This document shows, one piece after another, positions 22,863 through 33,969 of a stretch of DNA of 64,000 nucleotides. How positions within the stretch are numbered: position 1 is the first letter of the stretch; each line of letters opens with the position of its first letter. The position numbers and the translations under genes are program-made. The notes beneath the pieces were generated by a model. The model saw nothing but the letters and a program-made list of their open reading frames with translations. It was not told the origin of the DNA and did not search any database. Source of the stretch: Bugulina stolonifera (Eukaryota > Bryozoa > Gymnolaemata > Cheilostomatida > Bugulidae); contig OW285189.1 in NCBI GenBank assembly GCA_935421135.1, positions 3,318,572 through 3,382,571 on the forward strand, read 5' to 3'.

Positions 22863-24012
22863 CAGGGGCGGATTTGGGGGTCCCGCCCTCCCTGCCATGG
22901 CGGGACCTTTCATTTCTAATAAAAAAAATTAAATTGCCACCTATCAATAATAACACATAGTTGTAAGTTTATTTGCGGAGGCATCCTACCCTGCCCAGCA
23001 TAATCTAAGCATATTATGATGAAAATGATGCTATATGGCTATAACATACCAAAAGATAGCTTAGGAACTGAGCTTTCATCCTATACAATTTATAGTAAGG
23101 ATATTTCAGTACCCTCCCACTACTGGCAGTCTTTTATTTGCCAGGAAATAAGACTACACTAATTACTTTACAATGAGTGACTTTTGATAGACTATACTTG
23201 TGATCACAGTAAATGTTATTACCAGTTATAATAACAATAATTGCTACTATCAATGAGCTGCTGCTGCTGGGCTGAGTAATACATGTTGTAACAGTGCCAC
23301 AGCATTATTTTTGAAGATATACATGTATGTACCTCTGAAATTTCATAATCTACTTCATGTCATGTGCACATGCTCTCAAGGCTCAAACATTACAAAAAAA
23401 GTAATGTCTCCACATACATGTAGATACCATACACTAAATTGTCCATACTCTTCAGCTTTTGGGAAACCTAGGATAATAACACTTTCATCTCTATCTACCA
23501 AAAAATTTAGCATTATTTCTCTTTTCATAAAGTCATGTGATGGCATATTTTTAATAGGCTACATAATCTTGAGCCCTGGCACAGTAACCATAGTTATAAA
23601 CAAGCTAATTTTAAATTTCTATTTCTAATACACAGTCAAGCATTCATAATATGTAAAGTAGCCCCTGCAACATGCTTGCCCAAGATATCACTGCTCCAAA
23701 TTTATTATTATTGCATTTCTGCAAAGTAGAAATTCCTGCATTTATCTTAGTTGTAAATCCTCACTTACTAAATCTTTACGCGTCCCCAGAAACATAAAAT
23801 TTTTTTAACTGGTTACTGAGATCAACTAGCATGTAACAGAAACATGTTGATTCCAAGTGTAAGTGTGCATAAATTTGCTTCATTTAACACAAAATCCAGC
23901 ATATAGCTTCGGCGTCCGGGGCGCTGCCCCGGACCCCGCCAGGGGCCCTAGCCGGCCCCCTGGACCCCCGACTGTTGGCAGAACCCTTCAAACTAAGCCA
24001 GATCCGCCCCTG
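22863..24012. mobile_element. hAT-type non-autonomous transposon (family hAT-D)
   Basis: Inverted ends CAGGGGCGGATTTGG and CCAGATCCGCCCCTG, a sequence class common in hAT elements, are flanked by the 7-bp direct repeat ATATAGG (22,856-22,862 and 24,013-24,019). The right subterminal region (about 23,910-23,970) is GC-rich, unlike the rest of the window. No transposase frame is seen. Confidence 0.82.
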
Positions 24013-24043
24013 ATATAGGCAATAACTGAGCAAGAGGTAACGC

Positions 24044-27000
24044 TAGGCCTGCACCGGTGTTGCCTCCCCACTGATATTCGGTTTTTGGGGTGGTGGTAAT
24101 CAAACACCGGTTCTCTTGTGCCTAGTCTCATTCGGTGTCAACCGATGCCAAATTTGGATCGATATACCGAACCGCACCGGACCCCATTGATCCTGGTCTC
24201 AAGCGGTGTTAGACGGTGTCAACTTTGGTTCGATATACCGGATCGAACTGGTCCAGGAGCTAGTTCGCCTAATAGAGTTGTCCCATCATGACCGTTCAAT
24301 ACAAGGGAACAAAAATCCTCAACACTTTCTTGCAACATGAGTTCATGCCAATCATTGTTTATTTTATTTTCAGATATGGCTTCATTAAAACATAGTATAT
24401 TATGTACATGTATATTATTTTATTTAAGTGGCTATTGGGCTAATGAAAGTAATCAGTGCTTACTCCTACTCCCAAGATTTTGTATTTGCCCATGTAGTCT
24501 AGTGAGTCCTAAGTTGCATTGGATCTTACTTCACCTATTTTATGCAATTTTAATAAATATATTAAATATAAAAACATGAGGCTGGACACACACCCAACTG
24601 ACTACATATCATTTATTAGATTTATTACTGATTGTGACCAAATTACAGAAGAAAAACAGCAAACATTGTTTCCACCACACTCGTGCCATTGACACAAAAA
24701 GATAACAAATTTAAAATGACATGGGCTAACTTCATATCACAAGAGAAAGAAGAAACGCTAGCATGATGTAATGATAATGTAGGGAATCTTTCTTGCAAGC
24801 TTTCTTGATATAATATTGCTGATTTGGTATAATTCAGTGTGTCCACCGATTGAATCTAGCAGATTTGTCTTCAGATGGGATATTACGATGGCTCAGTCCG
24901 ATGAATTCTACCTACAAAATATTGATTGAACATTAGTATTAGCTTATTTTAAAGTACTACTGAAATCATGCCTTTTCATGTAGCAATTATGTTATATAGG
25001 TTATTATTTTTCAATATATGCAACAAAAATTCATACAACATAATCAGTTTGTCTGTTTTCTGCAAATGGAAAACACTGCAAGCTCTCATTCTGCCATATT
25101 GAATTACAAAGGATGTGAACTTTGTTTACTTTGTAACTGTGGAAACAAAATGGAAGTTATTACATAACAAAGCCTAGCCAATTAAATTAGTGTGGTTAAT
25201 TTAGCTGAAATTCCAGCATAGGTAATGGGTGGGAATTAATTAATGCCAGCAGTACCCAATATCCTCATCTAATCTGCTATTCCAAGTCTAGGCTTCAAAT
25301 AGAAATTTGGATCTAGTTAATCACTGTGTCTTGGGTAAAATTTTGCTTGTTGCAAAAGAATACCTTAGTTCTGCCATGTTTTCTTGTTTTATGTGCATTT
25401 GCTTACTACAGCATATGGCCCCAAATGATGTATGCCACACTTACACCACTTTCAATTGGCTTGAATAACTGTTGCATTACTTCCTATCCCTCCAATGAAA
25501 TATTTATTTGTATTAGAGTGCAGTACATTTTAATATACAGTAATACAATGCATGCACCTTGTAATACATGTACATACTGATACTGTATTAGAACATAATG
25601 CAGTATAATGTTATTATACATGTAGTTATACTATATGTATATACTGTGTTTATAATTCAATGTAATATAACATATTATAGTTTATCTAGTATATACTACA
25701 AAATGTATATACTATATAGTATCTACTCTATATTTCCATGCAAGTACTACTGTATATCTGTACCTACATGTACACGATTTGTATTAATAAGTAACATGGT
25801 TGAACATATTTTTAATCTCAAACTGGTCTGGGTGTACATGTAGGTCTATATAACAATTATTACATGCATATCAAAATTATTTTGCATGTATACATGTATT
25901 ATACTATCAATATCTGCAGAAGTATTATATTACTACAACATAGCCATAGCCCTCAACAAGCTTTGGTCAGCAACTACAGGATTTTTTGTATCAATATCCT
26001 CACTCATAGCTTCCTTTGCTTGCCCTACTTGCACTGTATTACTCAGTGGCTGGTCATATTATTGAGAAAACCATAGGATTACATAAGCCAAATAATTACA
26101 GAAAGCTCATAGCTGTGAGATTGCAGTGTAAGTATGGGGCACCTGGTAACTCCCCTACACAGGACTATAATTAGAGAGCCAAGCTATGGGCCTTCACACG
26201 TCATACAGGATGTGGACAACACCCCTGTAACTTGGGACTTCCTTTTCCAGAACCCACTTTTCATGATAATTTTATATGCTGGCATATTGATATTCTAGCC
26301 CAAATTATTTTCAGAGTTTTGATGGAGTGAATATAGCAGCCTCAGGGCTTAAAGTTTAGATATACCAAACAAAATATTATCATTTCTGTAGCCCTTTAAA
26401 TAAATAAAGAGCTGGTGCTTACCAACCAAAAGCATAACTACACAACGATTTTAAATTAAAAAGCCATAATTAATAATGATTAACTATTATAAGCATTGTA
26501 GCTATTCTTAGTTACAAGCGAATATAACCAAACTTAAACATTAGTAGTAGATTAATTATAATAGAAATAATTAATCCAATGGTATGTTTAAATTTAATTA
26601 TTATTATATTATTTATAATAATATTAATATAATCCATTATATTCGATCGTATACTACTGTTCTATTTCAGCACACTATTCATGAACAAAGCAATCATATG
26701 CAAACGATAGAATATAATCTACCAGAATCTGCTAAGTTACGTAATTATGAATCAATTTAGTATAATTTAATAATAATTACTACCTCCACAACATTGATAA
26801 TCAATCACAGCCACGATGGCAGTTAATGTTGAAACGGATTAGCGAAGGTATGCAACCTAGTTTGAAGTGAGGTAAACAAGAACACGTGATATTAGACACC
26901 ATGAATATTGAATGACTACTGGCATAGCGGTCCGGTTCGATAACATCGAACTACACCGAACCATCGATATATCGTTTGGGCGCGGTGCCGGTGCGATTCG

Positions 27001-27084
27001 GTGCATAAAAAATTTGCCGATGTGTAACACCGAGGGTTCACACATCGTTTACATCGTTTGAAACCGAAACACCGTGCAGGCCTA
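24044..27084. mobile_element. hAT-type transposon, complete copy (family hAT-A)
   Basis: Ends TAGGCCTGCACCGGTGTT and AACACCGTGCAGGCCTA are inverted repeats with an exact 8-bp target duplication GGTAACGC (24,036-24,043 and 27,085-27,092). Subterminal direct repeats of about 75 bp with ACCGAACCGCACCGG-type cores occupy the left 250 bp and are candidate transposase-binding sites. The interior shares blocks with 30,869-33,969 and 1-906. At 3,041 bp it lacks a transposase frame, so it is non-autonomous. Confidence 0.88.
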
Positions 27085-27403
27085 GGTAACGCTACTTTAT
27101 TTGGCTTTGCAGTTTCGTTTTACGGTGAACTTTAGAACAGAATATTTTGTTTTTCTTTTATAAATCATCAACTACAGTATGTGTTTATTGCTCACAAACA
27201 ACATCTGACTTCCAATCATTTTCTTTTGGTCACACTACAGTCATGTGAGTCAGTTGCACGCAGTGGTCGAAGTGGAACAAGTGAGGTGGGTTACACTGTT
27301 GTGCATGCAATCTCAGGGCATTCCTTATAGTTAAATGTAGAATTACACATGCAGTGATCTTACAGATTAGTGTTGTATAGCGATCCAATTAATCTTACAG
27401 TAG

Positions 27404-27526
27404 TGTCTTATCTTTGCTGATGGCATTTATTAAGTGACCACTTTGTACAGCACAAGTTAACAAGCTACATAGGCTACAGCTATTAAAGTTAGCAAGCTAC
27501 ATACAGCTATATACATATCTATAACA
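27404..27526 (-). repeat. 3' LTR of the gypsy-type element
   Basis: 123 bp, identical to the LTR at 30,292-30,414. On minus it starts TGTTATAG and ends GATAAGACA. Confidence 0.93.
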
Positions 27527-27758
27527 TCACCCTTTTTTCCTTGAATAAACTGACAAATTATAAAAGACTACAGTACATTTAAAGACATAGACAATTTGAT
27601 ATAATACATACATAGACAATTCATTAAACTTCAGTATAACTTGTAACTACTGGACTGTGAACATGAACAGAAGTACTACTACCACTCATAATAATAATAA
27701 TAATATCAATAAATAAATTGGTGCAACCACTACAAGCCAAGCTACACCCAGTGAGCTC

Positions 27759-29291
27759 CTACTTCTCATAATCTGCATATTTTGCAGGTGATCGTATCTG
27801 CCGCCCACTACGAGTAGTCCTCTCCAAGCCTACCCTGCCAGGTACCCTGGTCCCATTCCCAACTGAAATACCTTTATTCCGTACACTCTCTGCCGAGCCA
27901 CTTGCCACAGGACCACTCAGTGCCAGACCCGACCACATGCCAGCCCCAGAAACATCCGGCTCAACCTCCGGTGCCCCTCCCACAACCTGCAGTGCCGGAG
28001 GACCACCCCGAGGGCCGTCAATCAAGCCAGGCTGGATGCCTACTCTATTTCGCCTATATGTGTTACCACTTGGTGTGTTTATCTTACATGACATGTGCTT
28101 CTCTACATTTCCTACCCTGCCTGGTATCCCTGTGCCTTTACTTGTTTTAAGGTAACCATAGTGCCCTACATTCAAAGGAGGTTTCTCTAGACCACACTTA
28201 CCATCATGAAAATGGTGTTTCTGTTTAGCTTTTCTGTCTCCTAATTGCACCTTTGCACTTTTCATGTTATCGCCATTGACTAAATACTTACTTTGGATTA
28301 CTGGAACACTGTCTCGTAGTACCCTACCTTGAAGGAGCTGTGCTGGAGAGGGTAAACCCTGATCAACAGGAGTGTTTCTCAATAATAACAAACCTTTCCA
28401 CCAATCCTTACCTTCTGCACTATACTTTTTAATCATACTCCTAACTGCACCTACCCAGCGCTCTGCTGGTCTATTGCCTGAGGGATATATAAGAGAACTT
28501 GTGCGGTGCTCCACTGTCCAATCTTTAAAAAACTTGGCCAATTCCATGCCTCTAAACTGGGGGCCATTATTTGTAACTATCACCTCTGGGCACCCAAAAT
28601 CTGTGAAAACCTCCCTCATGCAATTAATTACTCGGGACGCCACTGTCGCTTGCTGAAGGCATTTGACCACTGGAAAATTACTCAGGTAGTCCACCACTAA
28701 AAGATAATCACAGCCCTCTACTGTAAACAAGTCTGCACCCACTACTTGAAATGGATACTCAGGCACTGACATTGATCCCAGTGGATCTCTGTTCTGGGCT
28801 TTCTCAAATCCCCTACACTGCTCCCAAGACAATTCCTCATCTCTATCCATTGCTATTTGGTATTTAGCCGTTATCTCATCAGTATGTGTAATTTCTGCCA
28901 GATTGTAACTGGGTAACAACCCTAACTCCCTACTAGTTTGCAGGCTCAATAGAGTAGCAGCCGGCCGCTTGACTATGTAAAACTGAGCCAGCACGCACCC
29001 CGGCCCACCACCGACTGTCCCTGGCAAGGCCACTGGTAACTGTACTTTACCCAAAACTGGTATGTTATACCCTGGATACCCTGACAACATAGCTTTGGAG
29101 CGCACCACTGTGTGAACGCCCAATTTCTTCAAATTTTGCACTGACATTACGTTTACTTCGGCTCCAGTGTCTACCTTGGCTTGGTGTGGCACACCCTTAA
29201 CAAATAAGTCTACTATCCACTCACTATCTACTCTACGGGGACTATTGTTAGGAAAAATACAATTAACTCTAAAATATTCTAGGCTATCTGA
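27759..29291 (-). CDS. protease-integrase (deleted pol) of the LTR element
   Basis: The frame is open from just after the gag stop; the first ATG-like start is at 29,192. An aspartic protease active site DTGA occurs early (KVDTGAEVNVMS). It is followed without any RT by an integrase core: first Asp near VVGADLF, then VIVTNNGPQF where the catalytic Asp of the usual TDNG box is Asn, then NRPAERWV with the Glu. The C-terminal third is Gly/Pro rich. The Asp-to-Asn change predicts an inactive integrase. It is in the same frame as gag. Confidence 0.85.
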   Translation of the reverse strand, partial: SDSLEYFRVNCIFPNNSPRRVDSEWIVDLFVKGVPHQAKVDTGAEVNVMSVQNLKKLGVHTVVRSKAMLSGYPGYNIPVLGKVQLPVALPGTVGGGPGCVLAQFYIVKRPAATLLSLQTSRELGLLPSYNLAEITHTDEITAKYQIAMDRDEELSWEQCRGFEKAQNRDPLGSMSVPEYPFQVVGADLFTVEGCDYLLVVDYLSNFPVVKCLQQATVASRVINCMREVFTDFGCPEVIVTNNGPQFRGMELAKFFKDWTVEHRTSSLIYPSGNRPAERWVGAVRSMIKKYSAEGKDWWKGLLLLRNTPVDQGLPSPAQLLQGRVLRDSVPVIQSKYLVNGDNMKSAKVQLGDRKAKQKHHFHDGKCGLEKPPLNVGHYGYLKTSKGTGIPGRVGNVEKHMSCKINTPSGNTYRRNRVGIQPGLIDGPRGGPPALQVVGGAPEVEPDVSGAGMWSGLALSGPVASGSAESVRNKGISVGNGTRVPGRVGLERTTRSGRQIRSPAKYADYEK

Positions 29292-30248
29292 TTAAGTACA
29301 GTCGTCACTATCCTGCACTTCAACTGCATGTGTCTGATTACTAGTATATGCTTTACACACCCTAGCAAAATGATTGAACTTATTACATAAATTACAACGT
29401 TTGTTATAAGCAGGGCATTGTCCTTTTAAATGCTTAAGCCCACAGTAATGACACTCATTTAAATAATTAGACTTAGCTGCATTGGTAAACTGTCCATAAC
29501 TGCTCCTGGGTCCTGCATGTCTGCCACCTTTACCTTCTGCTTCTGCCCACTGACTGCCCTGCCCCAGGGACTTTTGGGACATCGGGCTCTCATCTTTGTA
29601 GTTGTTTCTCCTGGATACCTGGTGAATTGCTAGCTCGGCTACTGCTCCAACAGCCCCATCTATCTCACATTTCTGATTATGTAAGATGATTTCCTTCGAT
29701 CTCATAGCCAACTTAATGTTGTCTAATGTTAAATCAGCTTTCAACTGTAACTCCATTGACAGTGCCTTATCATTCATTCCTGCTAACAGTATTGTCTTAA
29801 TCATGTCCTGTTTAACGTCTTCAGCCCAACCACACTTAGCTGCCAGCTCATATACTTCTCTAATAAACTGTTCATTAGATTCTTTACTGGATTGTATGCG
29901 TGAGCTAAACATGATTTTGTAGTGTACCGTATTTTCTTGGGGATTAAAATAACCATCAAATGCTTCTAGTGTTCGTATGTAGATGTTATCGGTAGCAACA
30001 GGTGTACCATCTTCCACCTTCTGTGCTCTTATGGTGAGTTGATTATGTATTGACTCTGCCTCTTCGCCCATTACGTATATTAATACATTCACTTGCTGTT
30101 CTGCACTCTTATCCATAAGCCCACTGGCATTTCTATATCTCTCAAATCTATTTCTCCAAGCACCCCAAGTGCTTCTTGCATTAATAAAGTCCAAACTTTT
30201 AGGTGGGGTTATACCAGCCATCGTCAGTCTTTGCTTAAGTACTTGCAA
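29292..30248 (-). CDS. Gag-like protein of the LTR element
   Basis: About 318 aa. The N-terminal half resembles retrotransposon gag capsid regions (TRSTWGAWRNRFERY-type start, SNEQFIREVYELA). Two zinc-knuckle segments close the protein (CHYCGLKHLKGQC and CNLCNKFNHFARVC), suited to RNA binding. A single TAA separates it from the pol frame, which continues in phase. Confidence 0.85.
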   Translation of the reverse strand: MQVLKQRLTMAGITPPKSLDFINARSTWGAWRNRFERYRNASGLMDKSAEQQVNVLIYVMGEEAESIHNQLTIRAQKVEDGTPVATDNIYIRTLEAFDGYFNPQENTVHYKIMFSSRIQSSKESNEQFIREVYELAAKCGWAEDVKQDMIKTILLAGMNDKALSMELQLKADLTLDNIKLAMRSKEIILHNQKCEIDGAVGAVAELAIHQVSRRNNYKDESPMSQKSLGQGSQWAEAEGKGGRHAGPRSSYGQFTNAAKSNYLNECHYCGLKHLKGQCPAYNKRCNLCNKFNHFARVCKAYTSNQTHAVEVQDSDDCT

Positions 30249-30291
30249 ATATCTTTCCAGTCAAACTTTCTTGATCCTGTCTACGACGCCA

Positions 30292-30414
30292 TGTCTTATC
30301 TTTGCTGATGGCATTTATTAAGTGACCACTTTGTACAGCACAAGTTAACAAGCTACATAGGCTACAGCTATTAAAGTTAGCAAGCTACATACAGCTATAT
30401 ACATATCTATAACA
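30292..30414 (-). repeat. 5' LTR of the gypsy-type element
   Basis: 123 bp, identical to 27,404-27,526. The target duplication AGTAG follows at 30,415-30,419. Confidence 0.93.
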
Positions 30415-30462
30415 AGTAGCTAACTATTTAGGGTGAATTACTACAATGAAAAAAATCATGCT

Positions 30463-30529
30463 TTGGTGAGATTCGAACCATGTCCCTATTAATGATAATT
30501 CAGCACTCTATCATTACACTACCAGACCA
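30463..30529 (-). mobile_element. tRNA-like sequence, probable SINE head
   Basis: On minus there is an A-box-like TGGTCTGGTAGTGTAATGA and a strong B box GGTTCGAATCTC at tRNA-like spacing. The acceptor stem pairs for five bases only, and the anticodon stem is poor. A decayed tRNA gene is the alternative. Confidence 0.45.
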
Positions 30530-30656
30530 AGAATGACTTTATGGCCAAAACTAGCCATTAAAATGAGGGTGCATGCCTGCTGGCTGTATAACCACTAAAA
30601 TTGAGGTGGGTATACACCATATACTCCTTATAACCACACTTCGCACACTGGTCGCA

Positions 30657-30868
30657 CGCCTAATCAAGACATTCAACTCAGATAAGCGAGGTGGACTAAA
30701 CAGAATACCAGCTATGGTTTATAAAATAATTATAGATCTTATTGCTCTCCCTCTCACTATTCTCATTAATGAATGCTATTTAAAATCAATATTCCCAGAT
30801 TGTCTTAAAGTAGCTCTTGTGGCACCAATTTTCAAAAAGGGCAATAAATCCAACCCATCAAACTATAG
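30657..30868 (+). pseudogene. 5' portion of the LINE reverse transcriptase, split by a hAT insertion
   Basis: Reads GGLNRIPAMVYK, then INECYLKSIFPDCLKVALVA, then PIFKKGNKSNPSNY, the standard RT N-terminal blocks. It breaks exactly at NY(R) and resumes at 33,978 with PISTLPVLSK. The reading therefore joins across the inserted element. Confidence 0.8.
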
Positions 30869-33800
30869 CTGCAGGGTATTGCCTCCCCACTCACATTCGG
30901 TGTTTTTGTAAAATTTAATCAAACACCATTTGACACCGGACATCTTGGCCCTGGTCTAATTTTGTGTCAACCGGTGCCATATTCGGTTCGATACACAGAA
31001 CTGCACCGGACCTCTTTGGCCCTGGTCTCATTCGGTGTTAACCGGTGCCAAGTCTTGTTCGATACACCGGTTGATACCGAACCCCTTGGGTAGTGGTCTT
31101 ATTCGACTTCAACTGGTTCCAAATGTGGTTCGATACATCGAATGAAATCGGGCTTATTATTGGCAGGAGCTGGTTTGCTTATCAGCTGCCCCATTGTTCA
31201 ATACAAGGGAACAAGGATCCCAACACTTTCTTACATGAGCTCATACTGATCATTGTGTTTATTCTATTGTCAGATATGGCTGGTTGACAAAGCTCCATTA
31301 AAACATGATACATTATTTTTGTGTGGAAATTGAGTTAATAAAAGTAATCAGTGCTTACTCCTACTCTAAGATTTTGTATTTGTCTATGTAGTCTTGTGAT
31401 AGTCAAAGTTTTATTGAGTCTTACTTCACCGATTATATTATATTATATTATATTGTATTATATTATATTATATATGAAAACAGGAGACTGGACACACACC
31501 CAACAGACTAGGTATAAATTTTTAGATTTGTTACTGTATCAGTATTATTACACTAATCCCAACAGCATCTTTTATAGCTGGTAGGTAACTGCCGGTTTTT
31601 TTGTGGGATCCCACATTAACACTCCTGTTAGCCAGGCAGATGACGTAGGAGTATACCGGCATCGATTTTGCAAGTTAATTTTTATATAATATTATTTTGT
31701 ATGTACCGATTAATGTTATATTCCTTTGTAATTCCTTGTATCCTGTATATAATTATTGTATGTCGCAGGGTGCGACCAGTTATTAAATTCTTAAACGCAA
31801 AGTCTGTTGCCAGTGCTGTGGGAAAAGATCATACCCTCCTACAACCATTCCAATACAGTTACTGATAGTGACTACCAGAGTTGGGTCCAAGTCGACTTGC
31901 AAGTCAACAAGTCAAGTCATTTCTAAAATTTTGGAGGCAAGTCAAGTCGAAGTCAAGTCAGTACTGCCTCAAGTCAAGTCAAGTAACTTCTAAAATTTTG
32001 AAGGCAAGTCAAGTCGAAGTCAAGTCAGTGATGCCTCAAGTCAAGTCAAGTCATCTGTCATGCAAGTCACAAGTCAAGTCAAGTCAAAGTCAAGTCAAGT
32101 CGAAATGCAAGTCAAGTGGAAGACAACTTCAAAAAATTTTACATTTTCCAAAACATCATTTTTTTCGTTTAGTAGGCATCCCAATCCATGAAAAACCTAT
32201 GCCAAGGTGTAGCAGGGCATGTACATGTATGTCATGCAATCATGGTAAAGAACTAGTCTATATAAGTAGCATTATTGGCACTACAGTCGAGACTGGTCAT
32301 ATAGTATTATATACTGTATATTGTAATGGTGATGCAATGTTACATAGCATGTAAACAGCACATGGTACAGCACAGAGTGTCCACTGGCCAGTCCTGCAAT
32401 TTAACTCTAGTAATTATTTCACTGTACATTATATTCACTACTTACACCACACCTAGGCTACACTTACACTACTTGCACTGTGTGTACTTGTGGCTATGCA
32501 TTGTCGTTGTGTAGTCTCACATACACACAGCCTAGATATTGCCTGAATTGTGTATCCTCATAGCTAACCTTGATATACTCTGAGTGCTGCTAGTAGCACT
32601 GACCCAGTACAAATGATAAATAGGTAGACAATTGAGACCTTTTTTCCATGTTGGCTAAACACTATACAAAATTTTTATTTGCCAGATTGACTTGGCAGAA
32701 CCCAAGTCAAAATCACAAGTCATTCATGTGTCCAAGTCAAGTCAAGTCACATTGATGTGCAAGTCAAAGTCAAGTCGAAATCACAAGTCATTCATGTGTC
32801 CAAGTCAAGTCGAGTCAAGTCACATTGATGCGCAAGTCAAAGTCAAGTCAAGTCAGCAAGTTGGCAAGTCCAAGTCAAGTCGACTTGTGACTTGACTTGA
32901 CTTGGCAAGTCAAGTCAAATCTATGACTTGGACCCAGCTCTGGTGACTACAACACAGAAGAAGACAACAGACATTGTTCCCACCACACACACGTGATTGG
33001 TACAAAAAGATAATACAATTACATGAGCTAACTTCATATCACAAGGGAAAGAAGAAACGCTGGCATAGTTGCATATGACGTAATGATAATGTAGAAAATC
33101 TTTTTTGCAAGCTTTGTTGATTGCTGAATTGGGGCATTTCAGCGTGTGTGTCCACCAACTGAATCTAGTAGATCTGTCTCCAGATTAGAGATTACAATGG
33201 CTCAGTTCGATGAATTCTACCTACAAAATGTTGATTGAACATTGGCTTATTTTAAATAAAGAACTGGCGTTTATAAAAAGCATAACTACACAACAATTTT
33301 AAATTAAAAAAAACATTGTTACTGGTATTATTATAATCATAATAATGATTAATTAAGAGTTATTTTAATATGCATTGTATTTAATTAATATAGATATAAT
33401 ACTGTATATTAAATATAAGCAATTAATTATTATAAGCGTTGTACCTATTCTTAGTTATCAGCGATGATTATAATCAAGTTTAAACATTCGTAGGTTAAAT
33501 TTAATTTTTAAATCATATACTACTATTCTAGCACGCTGTTCATGAATAAAGCAATCATATATACAAACGATAGAATATAATATGACATACTACAGATGAT
33601 ATTCAATGACACACCAATTCTGCTAATTTATGTAATCATTAATTTATTACTACCTGGACAACATCGACGGCCTATTAATTACAGTCTGTCTACGATGCCA
33701 CGATGACAGTTAATGTGAAACGGGGAAGCATGCAACCTAGTTTGAAATGAAGTAAACAAAACCACGTGCTATTGGAATGCATGAATATTGAATGAGTACT

Positions 33801-33969
33801 GGCACAGCGATCGGGTTCGATAACCGAACTACACCGAACCATCATTATATCGTTTAGGCACGATGTCCCGATTAAACGGTACGATTCGAAGCAAATAAAA
33901 AAGACAATATCCAACACCTGCAGGTTTCACACCTCAAGCATCGTTTGAAACCCAAACACCATGCAGCAC
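30869..33969. mobile_element. hAT-type transposon (family hAT-A) inserted in the LINE
   Basis: The left end CTGCAGGGTATTGCC and right end AAACACCATGCAG match the family ends of 24,044-27,084. Flanks AACTATAG and TGCTGTAG look like an aged 8-bp duplication. Subterminal repeats (CACCGGACC-type) fill 30,950-31,150. It contains the nested element 31,876-32,942. Its right half is what the window shows at 1-906. Confidence 0.78.
31876..32942. mobile_element. hAT-type element built of AAGTC repeats (family hAT-B), nested
   Basis: Ends CAGAGTTGGGTCCAAGTC and GACTTGGACCCAGCTCTG have an exact 8-bp target duplication GTGACTAC (31,868-31,875; 32,943-32,950). Roughly 240 bp inside each end consists of AAGTC-type pentamers. 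The unrelated centre has no transposase. It sits inside the hAT-A copy. Confidence 0.9.

Larger units (their letters stand above)
27404..30414 (-). mobile_element. young Ty3/gypsy-type LTR retrotransposon lacking reverse transcriptase
   Basis: Two identical 123-bp LTRs (27,404-27,526; 30,292-30,414) have TG...CA ends and a 5-bp target duplication AGTAG on both sides. Read on minus, a primer-binding-like TGGCGTCGTAGACAGG follows the 5' LTR, and a purine tract (AAGGAAAAAAGGG) precedes the 3' LTR. The body has a gag frame, then protease joined directly to an integrase core. RT and RNase H are absent, so mobility would depend on a helper element. Identical LTRs indicate recent insertion. Confidence 0.93.

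Noticed and set aside
28372..28700. Plus-strand frames within the LTR element
   Set aside because: Antisense to the integrase, which has recognisable motifs on minus.
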